Shown piece by piece: positions 23,549 through 31,560 of a DNA stretch of 64,000 nucleotides. The first letter of the stretch is position 1. Every line of letters starts with the position of its first letter. The position numbers and the translations under genes were made by a program. The stretch lies in the NCBI GenBank assembly GCA_013138865.1, contig WTBY01000005.1, positions 124,001 through 188,000 on the forward strand, in the 5' to 3' direction. The DNA comes from Helicobacteraceae bacterium. Its GTDB lineage: Bacteria > Campylobacterota > Campylobacteria > Campylobacterales > Sulfurimonadaceae. The notes beneath the pieces were generated by a model. The model did not search any database, was not told the origin of the DNA, and saw only the letters and a program-made list of their open reading frames with translations.

Positions 23549-24401
23549 TAACATAACTCCGAAAGTTTTTTCATTTTTAGTAGCTGTTTTGGTCGCGTTA
23601 ATTATAGATGTTACAATAGGCTTCTTTCTACCTAAAAGTCCACCTGTTATAGAAATAGAAACAGAAAAAAAAGCAAATATATCTTTTAATGTTATAACTA
23701 AGTTAGGAATAATTTCTAAAGAAGTTGTAGTAACGAAACAGAGTATTGAACTTTCTGATAATAATTTGATCTTAACAGCTTTTAAAATGAGCGCTTTTTA
23801 TATTAAAGGCAAGCGCAAGTTTATAATGATTAAAGATGGTGCTAAGTCAAAACTAATTGATCTAGATGAAGTTTACAAAGGCTATAAGTTAGTTGATGTT
23901 TTTCCTTACCGTGCTAAATTTTTAAAAGCAAATGTTACATACTGGCTCTATATGAATAGTGATGAAGCTAAAGGTCATATAGAAAAAGAGGCAGCTCAAA
24001 AAAGTGAAAATATAAAAAAACAGATGGTTGCAGATATAAAACGTCAAAATGTAATGTTTGAAAAAATTAAGTTTAAAGATGGAACTTACTTCATACCTCA
24101 AACTATTATGAGTGAATTTAATGACTTGAGTAAAATATTTAGAGACATCTCCTTACAGTCTATACGTAATACAAAGGGCAATAGAAAATTAAAGTATAAA
24201 ATTAGAAGATTACGAGCAGGAAGTGTATTCTCAAAATTAGGTCTTAGAAAAGGTGACTTCATTACTCAAATAGATGGAAAAATACTTGGTGGTGATGCTG
24301 ATGCTTTTAAACTATTTAATAACATGTCATCTTTAGAGCATATAAGCATAACAGTAAAAAGAGGTGCAAAAGAGCAAGAGTTAAAATATGAAATATTTTA
24401 A
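23526..24401 (+). CDS. GspC-like protein with C-terminal PDZ domain
   Basis: This is a 291-residue protein. It has a membrane anchor at about residues 14-34 and a periplasmic domain with GspC homology-region character (LGIISKEVVVTKQSIELSDN onward). The C-terminal PDZ domain contains AGSVFSKLGLRKGDFITQID followed by GKIL. GspC links the inner membrane platform to the GspD secretin. The PDZ motif is the strongest evidence that this four-gene run is a type II secretion subcomplex. No secretin, ATPase or pseudopilin gene lies in the window. Confidence 0.62.
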   Translation: MYLITKYSNITPKVFSFLVAVLVALIIDVTIGFFLPKSPPVIEIETEKKANISFNVITKLGIISKEVVVTKQSIELSDNNLILTAFKMSAFYIKGKRKFIMIKDGAKSKLIDLDEVYKGYKLVDVFPYRAKFLKANVTYWLYMNSDEAKGHIEKEAAQKSENIKKQMVADIKRQNVMFEKIKFKDGTYFIPQTIMSEFNDLSKIFRDISLQSIRNTKGNRKLKYKIRRLRAGSVFSKLGLRKGDFITQIDGKILGGDADAFKLFNNMSSLEHISITVKRGAKEQELKYEIF

Positions 24402-24419
24402 GATCTATTAAGTCTATAA

Positions 24420-26219
24420 ATGTGTGGAATAGCAGGTGCGATCAACTACTCTAAGTACAACTTAGAAGCGATTAAAACTTCTCTTTACCATAGAGGTCCA
24501 GATGAGCAAGAGATCTACATAAAAGATGAACTTGCACTTATTCATACACGTCTGGCTATTCAAGATATAGCTGATGGTCATCAACCTTTTCACTATCAAA
24601 ATTATTCGATCGTATTTAATGGAGAAATTTATAACCATTTAGAATTGCGAAGTCAACTAGAAGAGTTCTCATTTAAAACAACTTCAGATACTGAAACACT
24701 TCTCTATTTATACATAAAATTTAAAGAAAAATGTTTTGAAATGTGTGATGGTATGTTCGCTTTTTCAATTATAAACTATGAAACAAATCAACTAATACTA
24801 GCTCGTGATCGTGCAGGTAAAAAACCACTCTATTTTTATAAAGATAGTGACTCGCTACTTTTTGCAAGTGAACTTAATGCGATCAAAGCTGGAGTAAGTA
24901 AGTTAGATATAGATGAAGAGGCTATTAGCTCTTACTTACGAGCAGGCTTCTTTTATAGTAAGTATACTCCTTTCAAAGATGTAGAAGAAGTTGATGCAGG
25001 TAGCTTTTACGAAATAGATATAAACTCTTTAGAGCTTACAAAGCATAAATTTTTTGATATAGAAGAGTTCTATAACAGACCAAGCAGTATGAATTTTGAA
25101 GAGTCACTAAAAAGTGTAGATGATGCTCTTAGAAAAAGTGTTAAAGATAGGTTAACTAGTTCAGACTTAGAAGTTGGTGCCTTTTTAAGTGGAGGAATTG
25201 ACAGCTCTTTAATAGTTGCGATCGCTTCAGAGTATAAAGATAATTTAAAAACATTTACCGTTAAGTTTGATGGAGCTTATGATGAGTCATATCTAGCTTC
25301 TTTAACGGCTAAAAAATATAATACTCAGCACCATACTATAGATATAAGTATGAACGTTAAAGATGATTTGGAAAAGATACTTTTTAACTATGGTATGCCT
25401 TTTATGGACAGCTCCGCAATCCCTAGCTACTATGTTTCACAAGAAGCAAAAAAACATGTAAGTGTGATCTTAAATGGTGATGGTGCTGACGAGATCTTTG
25501 GTGGTTATAGACGTTATGTTCCGATCGCTAATAACATAATAGGTTTAGCTTCAAAGTTCTCTTTTTTACTTAATATTATGCCGATCGCAAATAACAAAAA
25601 AAGTTTATACTCTCATATTTACAGACTCTTAAGTATGTCAAATAAAAAAGGTTTAGACTTTTACCTATCTGCTACTAGTGATCTCTTTGAAGATAGTTAT
25701 AAATTTAAGAGTAACCATATTTTAGATGAGATGGATACATTTATAAATAGTTGTAGACTTAAAGGTCTCTCAAAACAGTTATATTTAGACTTTAAAATGT
25801 TACTACTCTCAGACTTATTAGTAAAAATGGACATAGCAACTATGGCTCACTCACTTGAAGGGCGTTCGCCATTTTTGAGTAAATATATGTTAGAGTTAGC
25901 ACCAACACTACAAGACTCATTTAAAATAAAAGGTAAGAGTACCAAGTATATTTTAAGAGAACTATCTAAAAAATATCTACCTAAAGAACTTATAACTCAA
26001 CCTAAACGTGGTTTTGAAATACCACTTAAAAGATGGGTTGAAAATGATCTAAGTTCTAATATAAATGATGTACTTAGCTCTAATTCATACTCATCAACAT
26101 TTATAGAGAATGATTTTATACAAAAGTTACTAAATAAAAGAATTGTAGTCTCAGATGAAAAACGAGCTAAAATGCTTTGGGATATGTACTGTTTAGAGGT
26201 ATGGAAGAAAAACTTATAA
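24420..26219 (+). CDS. asnB: Asparagine synthase (glutamine-hydrolysing)
   Basis: This is a 599-residue protein. Cys2 (MCGIAGAINYS) is the glutaminase nucleophile, RGPDEQ and FNGEIYNH complete the class II amidotransferase domain, and SGGIDSSL (about 257-264) is the ATP pyrophosphatase loop. It makes asparagine or amidates a related substrate. Copies within glycan clusters sometimes amidate sugar acids; that is possible here but unproven. No good Shine-Dalgarno is seen before the ATG. Confidence 0.85.
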   Translation: MCGIAGAINYSKYNLEAIKTSLYHRGPDEQEIYIKDELALIHTRLAIQDIADGHQPFHYQNYSIVFNGEIYNHLELRSQLEEFSFKTTSDTETLLYLYIKFKEKCFEMCDGMFAFSIINYETNQLILARDRAGKKPLYFYKDSDSLLFASELNAIKAGVSKLDIDEEAISSYLRAGFFYSKYTPFKDVEEVDAGSFYEIDINSLELTKHKFFDIEEFYNRPSSMNFEESLKSVDDALRKSVKDRLTSSDLEVGAFLSGGIDSSLIVAIASEYKDNLKTFTVKFDGAYDESYLASLTAKKYNTQHHTIDISMNVKDDLEKILFNYGMPFMDSSAIPSYYVSQEAKKHVSVILNGDGADEIFGGYRRYVPIANNIIGLASKFSFLLNIMPIANNKKSLYSHIYRLLSMSNKKGLDFYLSATSDLFEDSYKFKSNHILDEMDTFINSCRLKGLSKQLYLDFKMLLLSDLLVKMDIATMAHSLEGRSPFLSKYMLELAPTLQDSFKIKGKSTKYILRELSKKYLPKELITQPKRGFEIPLKRWVENDLSSNINDVLSSNSYSSTFIENDFIQKLLNKRIVVSDEKRAKMLWDMYCLEVWKKNL

Positions 26220-26225
26220 GTATGA

Positions 26226-26250
26226 TATAATACATATAAAGCAATATGTA
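26226..26250 (+). promoter_or_regulatory. Promoter and inverted repeat operator of PIN module
   Basis: TATAAT at 26226-26231 is followed by a perfect 7-base inverted repeat (26231-26237 and 26244-26250, 6-base loop), then AAGGAAA. It looks like an antitoxin operator over the transcription start. It is also the only clear promoter before the run of overlapping genes that ends with pglE at 37139. Confidence 0.6.
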
Positions 26251-26260
26251 AGGAAATATT

Positions 26261-26494
26261 ATGACAGTTAGAAAGAACTTTTTATTTGATGACGAAATAG
26301 CAGAACAACTAGTAGAGATATCAGAAATTAAACATATAACACAAACTCAAGTTGTAAAAGAGTTAATTATTAAAGAGTATGATGAAGTCACAAAAGAAGA
26401 GAAGCTTGAAGCAGTTAAAAATTTCATAGGCTCAGGCACAGGGTTGTTTGGTGATATGACAATACAATCAATAAAAGCCAATAGAGATGTATAA
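26261..26494 (+). CDS. Ribbon-helix-helix-like antitoxin of VapBC module
   Basis: This is a 77-residue protein with an N-terminus like ribbon-helix-helix regulators (VRKNFLFDDEIAEQLVEISE, then HITQTQVVKELI). It lies before a PIN toxin and overlaps it by 8 bases. The C-terminal tail would wrap the toxin. It should repress its own promoter through the inverted repeat upstream. Confidence 0.75.
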   Translation: MTVRKNFLFDDEIAEQLVEISEIKHITQTQVVKELIIKEYDEVTKEEKLEAVKNFIGSGTGLFGDMTIQSIKANRDV

Positions 26495-26915
26495 AAAAGT
26501 TTTTTTAGATGCTAATATTTTTATAGATGCAAATGATTCATCTCGCTTATGCTTTAAAGATAGCTCAAAAATATTAACACATTTAGCTAATAAAGAGGCA
26601 AAACTTTTCACAAGTTGCGATCTTATAACTACCATCTATTACATTCTTTCAAAAAACTCAAAAGATAGTGCACTAAGTGCTATAGAAAATATAAATAAAT
26701 TTTGTAACATTATAGACTTTTCAAATAAAGAGGTTAAAAAGAGTTGTGCACTTATGAGAAAAAATAACAAGTATAGTGACTTAGAAGATACATTACAATA
26801 TATCTTAGCCAAAAAAGAGAACTGTGATCTAATTGTCTCAAATGACAAAAACTTCTATAGCGAGACTATTGAGCTGCTAAGTTCACAAGAATTTTGCAAG
26901 AAACATAGTTTATGA
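26487..26915 (+). CDS. PIN-domain toxin (VapC-like)
   Basis: This is a 142-residue PIN protein: KVFLDANIFIDANDSSRL at the start, YSDLEDTLQYILAKKENCDL and IVSNDKNFY near the end. It is related in layout to the toxin at 13252 (LEDxLQ, then xxENCxLxxxNDxxFY). It overlaps the antitoxin by 8 bases and pglA by 4 bases (ATGA), so the glycosyltransferase is probably translated from the same message. Confidence 0.83.
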   Translation: MYKKVFLDANIFIDANDSSRLCFKDSSKILTHLANKEAKLFTSCDLITTIYYILSKNSKDSALSAIENINKFCNIIDFSNKEVKKSCALMRKNNKYSDLEDTLQYILAKKENCDLIVSNDKNFYSETIELLSSQEFCKKHSL

Positions 26916-28021
26916 AAATAGCTTTCCTCTCTCACTTAGATCTTAACCTCTACCTTTTTCGCTTACCGATCATGGAGGCACTTGTTAAACAGGGACATGA
27001 AGTTTTTGCTATATGTCCACGTGGTGACAAGTTTGAGGAGTTTGAGAAGTATAGTGTACAAGCAATAGAGTATAAAATTCAGCGTCAAAGTCTTAACCCG
27101 TTTAAAGAGTTGAAAACTATTAGAAATATTTTCAAAGTGATAAAGCCACTTCAACTAGATATATTGCAAAACTTTACAGCAAAACCAAATATATATGGCT
27201 CTATTGCAGGACACCTAGCGAAAGTTCCTATGATCGTAAATGCAGTAACAGGTTTAGGAAGCTTTTATATAAGTGAAACAAAAAAAGCTAAAGCTATAAA
27301 AATAGTTATGGAAAAATTATATAAAGAAGCTAACAAGAGAGTGAATTTTGTGATCTTTCAAAATAGTGATGATATGAGTTATTTTATAGAGAAAAAATTA
27401 GTAACTAAAGAGAAAGCTGTGCTTATTAAAAGTTCTGGAATTGATACTAAAAAATTCATAGCTACACCAACTGAAAAAAATGAAAAAGTAGTTGTACTTA
27501 TGGTCGCACGTGCTATATGGCACAAGGGTATAAAAGAGTATTATAGAGCTGCTGAAATTTTAAAAGAGAAGAGTATTGAGTTTATTTTAATTGGTGATAC
27601 AGATGAAGGTAACCACAGTTGTGCACCAAAAGAGTTTTTACAGAGTGGTTATGTTAAGTGGTTAGGTCATAGAGATGATATTAAAGAGCAAGTTAATAAG
27701 TGCGATATATTTGTACTTCCAAGTTACCGTGAAGGAGTTCCAAGAACTCTTCTTGAAGCAACTTCTATGTCAAAGCCGATCGTAACAACAGATACAGTTG
27801 GATGCCGTGAAGTTGTTGATGATGGAGTCAATGGTTTTTTAGTGCCACTATATGACTCAAAACTTTTAGCAATTAGAGTTTTAGAGTTAGCTAATGATGA
27901 GGCGTTACGTCGCACTATGGGTCGAAAAGGAAGAGCTAAAGCTGTTAATGAGTTTGATGTTGGTATAGTTGTAAATAAATATTTAGAAGTTTATAAAAGG
28001 AGCATAGATGGGAGCAGCTAG
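26912..28021 (+). CDS. pglA: PglA-like GT4 N-acetylgalactosaminyltransferase
   Basis: This is a 369-residue GT-B enzyme. IAFLSHLDLNLYLFRLPIME at the start and VTGLGSFYISE match Campylobacter PglA, which adds the first GalNAc to diacetylbacillosamine on undecaprenyl diphosphate. The C-terminal domain has VARAIWHKGI and the E-x7-E motif in REGVPRTLLEATSMSKPIV. It overlaps the PIN toxin at its 5' end and a Uma2 gene by 14 bases at its 3' end. Sugar specificity is inferred. Confidence 0.78.
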   Translation: MKIAFLSHLDLNLYLFRLPIMEALVKQGHEVFAICPRGDKFEEFEKYSVQAIEYKIQRQSLNPFKELKTIRNIFKVIKPLQLDILQNFTAKPNIYGSIAGHLAKVPMIVNAVTGLGSFYISETKKAKAIKIVMEKLYKEANKRVNFVIFQNSDDMSYFIEKKLVTKEKAVLIKSSGIDTKKFIATPTEKNEKVVVLMVARAIWHKGIKEYYRAAEILKEKSIEFILIGDTDEGNHSCAPKEFLQSGYVKWLGHRDDIKEQVNKCDIFVLPSYREGVPRTLLEATSMSKPIVTTDTVGCREVVDDGVNGFLVPLYDSKLLAIRVLELANDEALRRTMGRKGRAKAVNEFDVGIVVNKYLEVYKRSIDGSS

Positions 28022-28550
28022 GTTAGAGAACTTACCTCATTATACTTATGAAGAGTATGAAAATTGGGAAGGTAGATGGGAACTTATAGATGGAATACCA
28101 TACGCAATGAGTCCATCACCTGTGTATGCACATCAAGATATTAGTGCAAATATATCTTATGAGTTAAAAAGCAGACTTAAAAACTGTAAGTTTTGTAAAG
28201 CTGTGTTAGCAGTTGATTGGATTATATCGAACGACACTGTAGTCTGTCCTGATAATATGGTAAGTTGTACCAAAGGGATCAAGACAAAATTCATAGAAAA
28301 AACACCAGAAGTTATTTTTGAGATCCTCTCACCATCTACTAAGAAAAAAGATCGCACAACTAAGTACAACTTGTTTCAAGAAAAAGGTGTAAAGTATTAT
28401 ATTTTAGTCGATCCTAAAGGTAGTTTTGCAGAACTATACATTTTAAAAGATGGTTACTATAAGTTAGAAGCAGAGTTTAGCAATGAGACTTTTAACTTTG
28501 AGTTAGACGAGTGTAGTTTTAAGTTTAACTTTGGAAATATTTTTGACTAA
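28008..28550 (+). CDS. Uma2-family endonuclease embedded in pgl operon
   Basis: This is a 180-residue protein related to the one at 14825: both begin MGA and share [19 protein letters not shown]-type sequence. VVCPDNMV and [16 protein letters not shown] with [10 protein letters not shown] complete the PD-(D/E)xK core. AAAAGGAG inside the end of pglA is a strong ribosome site. It overlaps pglA by 14 and pglC by 20 bases. A nuclease-like gene this tightly built into a glycosylation operon is unexpected. Confidence 0.82.
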   Translation: MGAARLENLPHYTYEEYENWEGRWELIDGIPYAMSPSPVYAHQDISANISYELKSRLKNCKFCKAVLAVDWIISNDTVVCPDNMVSCTKGIKTKFIEKTPEVIFEILSPSTKKKDRTTKYNLFQEKGVKYYILVDPKGSFAELYILKDGYYKLEAEFSNETFNFELDECSFKFNFGNIFD

Positions 28551-29142
28551 AAGAGTCTTTGATGTATTACTTTCACTTTTTTTAATAGTGCTGTTTTCTC
28601 CTATTTACATAATGGTTTCGTTATTAATTTTAGTGAAAATGGGCAATCCTATTCTGTTCCGTCAAAAAAGACCAGGACTAAATGAGTATATATTCGGAAT
28701 ATACAAGTTTAGAACTATGACAAACACTAAAGATCAAAATGGCGAGTTACTACCAGACGAACAGAGACTTTTAGGAGTGGGTAAGTTTATAAGAAGTACA
28801 TCACTAGATGAGCTACCACAAATTTTTAATGTTCTAAAAGGTGAAATGAGTTTTGTAGGACCTCGTCCGCTTCTAATTGAGTATTTACCTCTTTATAGTA
28901 AGAAGCAAAGGCTTCGTCATAGTGTTAAACCAGGAATTACTGGTTGGGCTCAAGTAAATGGACGTAATGCAATAAGTTGGGAGAAGAAGTTTGAGTATGA
29001 TGTTTGGTATGTTGAAAATTACTCATTTATGCTTGATATAAAAATCCTTTGGCTTACTTTTTTAAAAGTTGTTAAAAGAAGTGATGTAAGCTCAAACAGC
29101 AGTGTAACTATGGAAAAGTTTAAAGGTAGTAAGAATGTCTGA
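28531..29142 (+). CDS. pglC: PglC-like phosphoglycosyl transferase
   Basis: This is a 203-residue monotopic enzyme of the bacterial sugar transferase family. It has an N-terminal membrane re-entrant helix ([20 protein letters not shown]), [21 protein letters not shown], the catalytic Asp-Glu pair in TSLDELPQ, and GPRPLL. PglC moves phospho-diacetylbacillosamine onto undecaprenyl phosphate, starting the glycan. The start is TTG 28531; TTG 28543, which has GGAA upstream, is also possible. Both lie inside the Uma2 gene. Confidence 0.85.
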   Translation: MEIFLTKRVFDVLLSLFLIVLFSPIYIMVSLLILVKMGNPILFRQKRPGLNEYIFGIYKFRTMTNTKDQNGELLPDEQRLLGVGKFIRSTSLDELPQIFNVLKGEMSFVGPRPLLIEYLPLYSKKQRLRHSVKPGITGWAQVNGRNAISWEKKFEYDVWYVENYSFMLDIKILWLTFLKVVKRSDVSSNSSVTMEKFKGSKNV

Positions 29143-29536
29143 AAATAATCGTTTTGATAGCTGGAAAGCTCCACAGATAGTTGATGGTGAACCAACTAAA
29201 TATAACTGGGTAGTACAAAATATAGATGGCTTAGAGCTAGGGTATAAAACAGATATTGGAGCATTTAGTTATATTAATGCAAAATTTGGTGTAGTAATTG
29301 AAGATTATGTACAGATTGGATCGCACTGTTCAATATATTCGCTCTCAACAATAGATGATAAAACTGGACAAGTACATCTAAAGAAAAACTGTAAAGTTGG
29401 AAGTCACTCAACTATTTTGCCAGATGTAACGATCGGAGAGAATAGTGTTATAGGTGCACATAGCCTAGTTTTAACTGATATACCAGATAATGTAGTGGCT
29501 TTTGGTGTCCCTGCAAAAGTAGTTAGAAGTCTATAA
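29135..29536 (+). CDS. Left-handed beta-helix acetyltransferase, possible PglD function
   Basis: This is a 133-residue protein made of hexapeptide repeats ([48 protein letters not shown]). It lies where pglD would be expected, between pglC and pglE, and overlaps pglC by 8 bases. Campylobacter PglD is longer and has an N-terminal Rossmann domain that is absent here. It may acetylate the amino sugar made by PglE, but another sugar is possible. Confidence 0.65.
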   Translation: MSENNRFDSWKAPQIVDGEPTKYNWVVQNIDGLELGYKTDIGAFSYINAKFGVVIEDYVQIGSHCSIYSLSTIDDKTGQVHLKKNCKVGSHSTILPDVTIGENSVIGAHSLVLTDIPDNVVAFGVPAKVVRSL

Positions 29537-29551
29537 AGTATTACAAATAAT

Positions 29552-30991
29552 ATGACCTACGATTACCTCAAAAATTTAAAAAAGCAGAACCAGACTCTTA
29601 AGCTTTTAAATAGTGATAATTTTGCTATGATGGGTTCATTTTTTTACTTTGTTTTTATAGAAAATAGACATTTAACTATAACGCACTCTGCAATTTTAAA
29701 CTATTTAGATGATTTCTTGTATGATATTAATAAAACGTATGTTGATGCTTATCCAAAACTAGCTAAAGATTATTTAGATGACTTTGTAAACGATAAAAAT
29801 GGGTATTTAAAAAAGTACCATGGTAGTGATGATGAAGCTATCTATGAACTTACTCCATACACTCAAAAAGTTTTTGAAATTTTGGACTCTTTGGAAAAAA
29901 AAGAGTTTGTTGGAAGTCGCACAAAGTTTAATATCATTTTTGAGCTTTTAGAAGAGTTGGACTATGAGACAAACTTAAGTGATGATGAACGTATAAGTTT
30001 GCTTGAGGATCAAAAGGCTAATATTGATAAAAAAATAGAGGATATAAAAAGTAAAAAAGATCTGCGTTTTGATAACAGCAGAATAAAAGAGCACTTTATG
30101 CTTATAGAAGAGCAGAGTCGAAAACTACAATATGATTTCTCACAAATTGAGTACAACTTTAGAGACTTAAACCAAAAAGCGATGCAACATATTACAACTT
30201 CTTACGATACAAAGGAGAGTGTTTTGGACTCAATTTTTGACATTGAAGAGAGTATAAGGCAGAGTGATCAAGGAAAAAGTTTCTTTGCTTTTTGGCAACT
30301 CTTAACTGACGCTACAAAAAATGAGAAGTTAACTAAAATGTTAGATAAACTCTATACTCTTGAGGTTGTAAAAAAGTTAGATAGTGACGAAAGGCTTAAA
30401 ACTCTAAAATATGATCTACTTGTAAATGCTGAAAAAATTAGTAAAATTTCTTCAAAATTAATAGATCAACTACGAAGATTTTTAGATGATCGAGTCTGGA
30501 TAGAAAATAGAAAAATCTTAGAGCTTTGTAACAATATAGAAAAAAATGCAATTATGTTAAAACAAAATCCACCATCTACAAAAGGTTTTTTGCACTTAGC
30601 TGATAGCAAAGTTAATGTAGATACTGTTTTCGAGAAGTCTATTTATAGTGTTAAAAATAACAAAGAGTTTAAAGCTGAGATCATAGAAGAGATATATGAG
30701 GTAAATTTAGATACTTTTTATGATATGTTTTTTGTTGATGAAGATAGTTTAAAAAAAAATATAAACTACTTCTTACAACTACAATCACAGTGTAGCTTAA
30801 ATGAAATTATTGAGAAATTTCCTATTAAAAAAGGGTTGAGTGAGTTAGTTTCATATCTCTCAATTGCAAAAAAATCTGATCATTCCATAGTATTAGATGA
30901 TAAGCAAAAACTTTTTATAACGGATGATGATGGAAAAGAAAAAGTGGTTGTCGTACCCAAAATAATATTTACAAAAGGAGAAGCACAATGA
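29552..30991 (+). CDS. jetA: Wadjet JetA (DUF3375, MukF-like kleisin)
   Basis: This is a 479-residue protein with the DUF3375 start (LLNSDNFAMMGSFFYFVFIE), YELTPYTQKVFEILDSLEKK and FVGSRTKFNIIFELLEEL. Coiled helical regions follow, as in the kleisin subunit that bridges the SMC heads. In Wadjet it forms the loop-extruding complex that recognises small circular DNA. It starts 15 bases after the acetyltransferase stop, without a clear promoter, and overlaps jetB by 4 bases. Confidence 0.85.
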   Translation: MTYDYLKNLKKQNQTLKLLNSDNFAMMGSFFYFVFIENRHLTITHSAILNYLDDFLYDINKTYVDAYPKLAKDYLDDFVNDKNGYLKKYHGSDDEAIYELTPYTQKVFEILDSLEKKEFVGSRTKFNIIFELLEELDYETNLSDDERISLLEDQKANIDKKIEDIKSKKDLRFDNSRIKEHFMLIEEQSRKLQYDFSQIEYNFRDLNQKAMQHITTSYDTKESVLDSIFDIEESIRQSDQGKSFFAFWQLLTDATKNEKLTKMLDKLYTLEVVKKLDSDERLKTLKYDLLVNAEKISKISSKLIDQLRRFLDDRVWIENRKILELCNNIEKNAIMLKQNPPSTKGFLHLADSKVNVDTVFEKSIYSVKNNKEFKAEIIEEIYEVNLDTFYDMFFVDEDSLKKNINYFLQLQSQCSLNEIIEKFPIKKGLSELVSYLSIAKKSDHSIVLDDKQKLFITDDDGKEKVVVVPKIIFTKGEAQ

Positions 30992-31560
30992 ACCAAGATG
31001 CAAGAATAGCAATAGTATTGCTACTAAAAGGATTGTTCTATAAGAGCGATAATGAAAAAGCATTTTTTGAGCTGATCAATAACAGTTATGGCGCTATTTC
31101 TGAGTATTTTACTATTATTGGTTTAGATGTTTTAATTGATGAGAATGATGGTTATGCTTATCTTAAAAATAGTATAATCGAAGATGAAAAAGAGTCCCTT
31201 CCTAAGCTAATTCAAAGCAGAGAATTAAGCTATAAAGTTTCACTACTATGTCTGCTATTAAGAAAAAAAATAGCTGACTTCGACATGCAAAATGAGAATG
31301 AAAGAGCAATAGTTACTAAAGAAGATATAAGCTCGTTAATTTTACTTTTTTTAGATATAAAATTTAACGAAGTTAAGATAACTAAAGAGATCGATGTTAC
31401 AATAAAAAAAGTTCAAGAGTTAGGTTTTTTAAAAAAACTAAAAATATCTGATGATGCTTATGAGATTAAAAGCTCTATAAAGGCTTTTATAGATGCTTCA
31501 TGGCTAGATGAGTTTGATACAAAACTAAGTGATTATAAAAAGGCTGAACTATGGACTTAA
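30988..31560 (+). CDS. jetB: Wadjet JetB (DUF4194, MukE-like)
   Basis: This is a 190-residue mostly helical protein with winged-helix features, between JetA and JetC in the standard order. The start (DARIAIVLLLKGLFYKSDNE) and YLKNSI, then SRELSYKVSLLCLLLRKKIA, fit DUF4194. It overlaps jetA by 4 and jetC by 10 bases. AAAGGAG at 30977-30983 is its ribosome site. Size is normal for type I. Confidence 0.8.
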   Translation: MNQDARIAIVLLLKGLFYKSDNEKAFFELINNSYGAISEYFTIIGLDVLIDENDGYAYLKNSIIEDEKESLPKLIQSRELSYKVSLLCLLLRKKIADFDMQNENERAIVTKEDISSLILLFLDIKFNEVKITKEIDVTIKKVQELGFLKKLKISDDAYEIKSSIKAFIDASWLDEFDTKLSDYKKAELWT

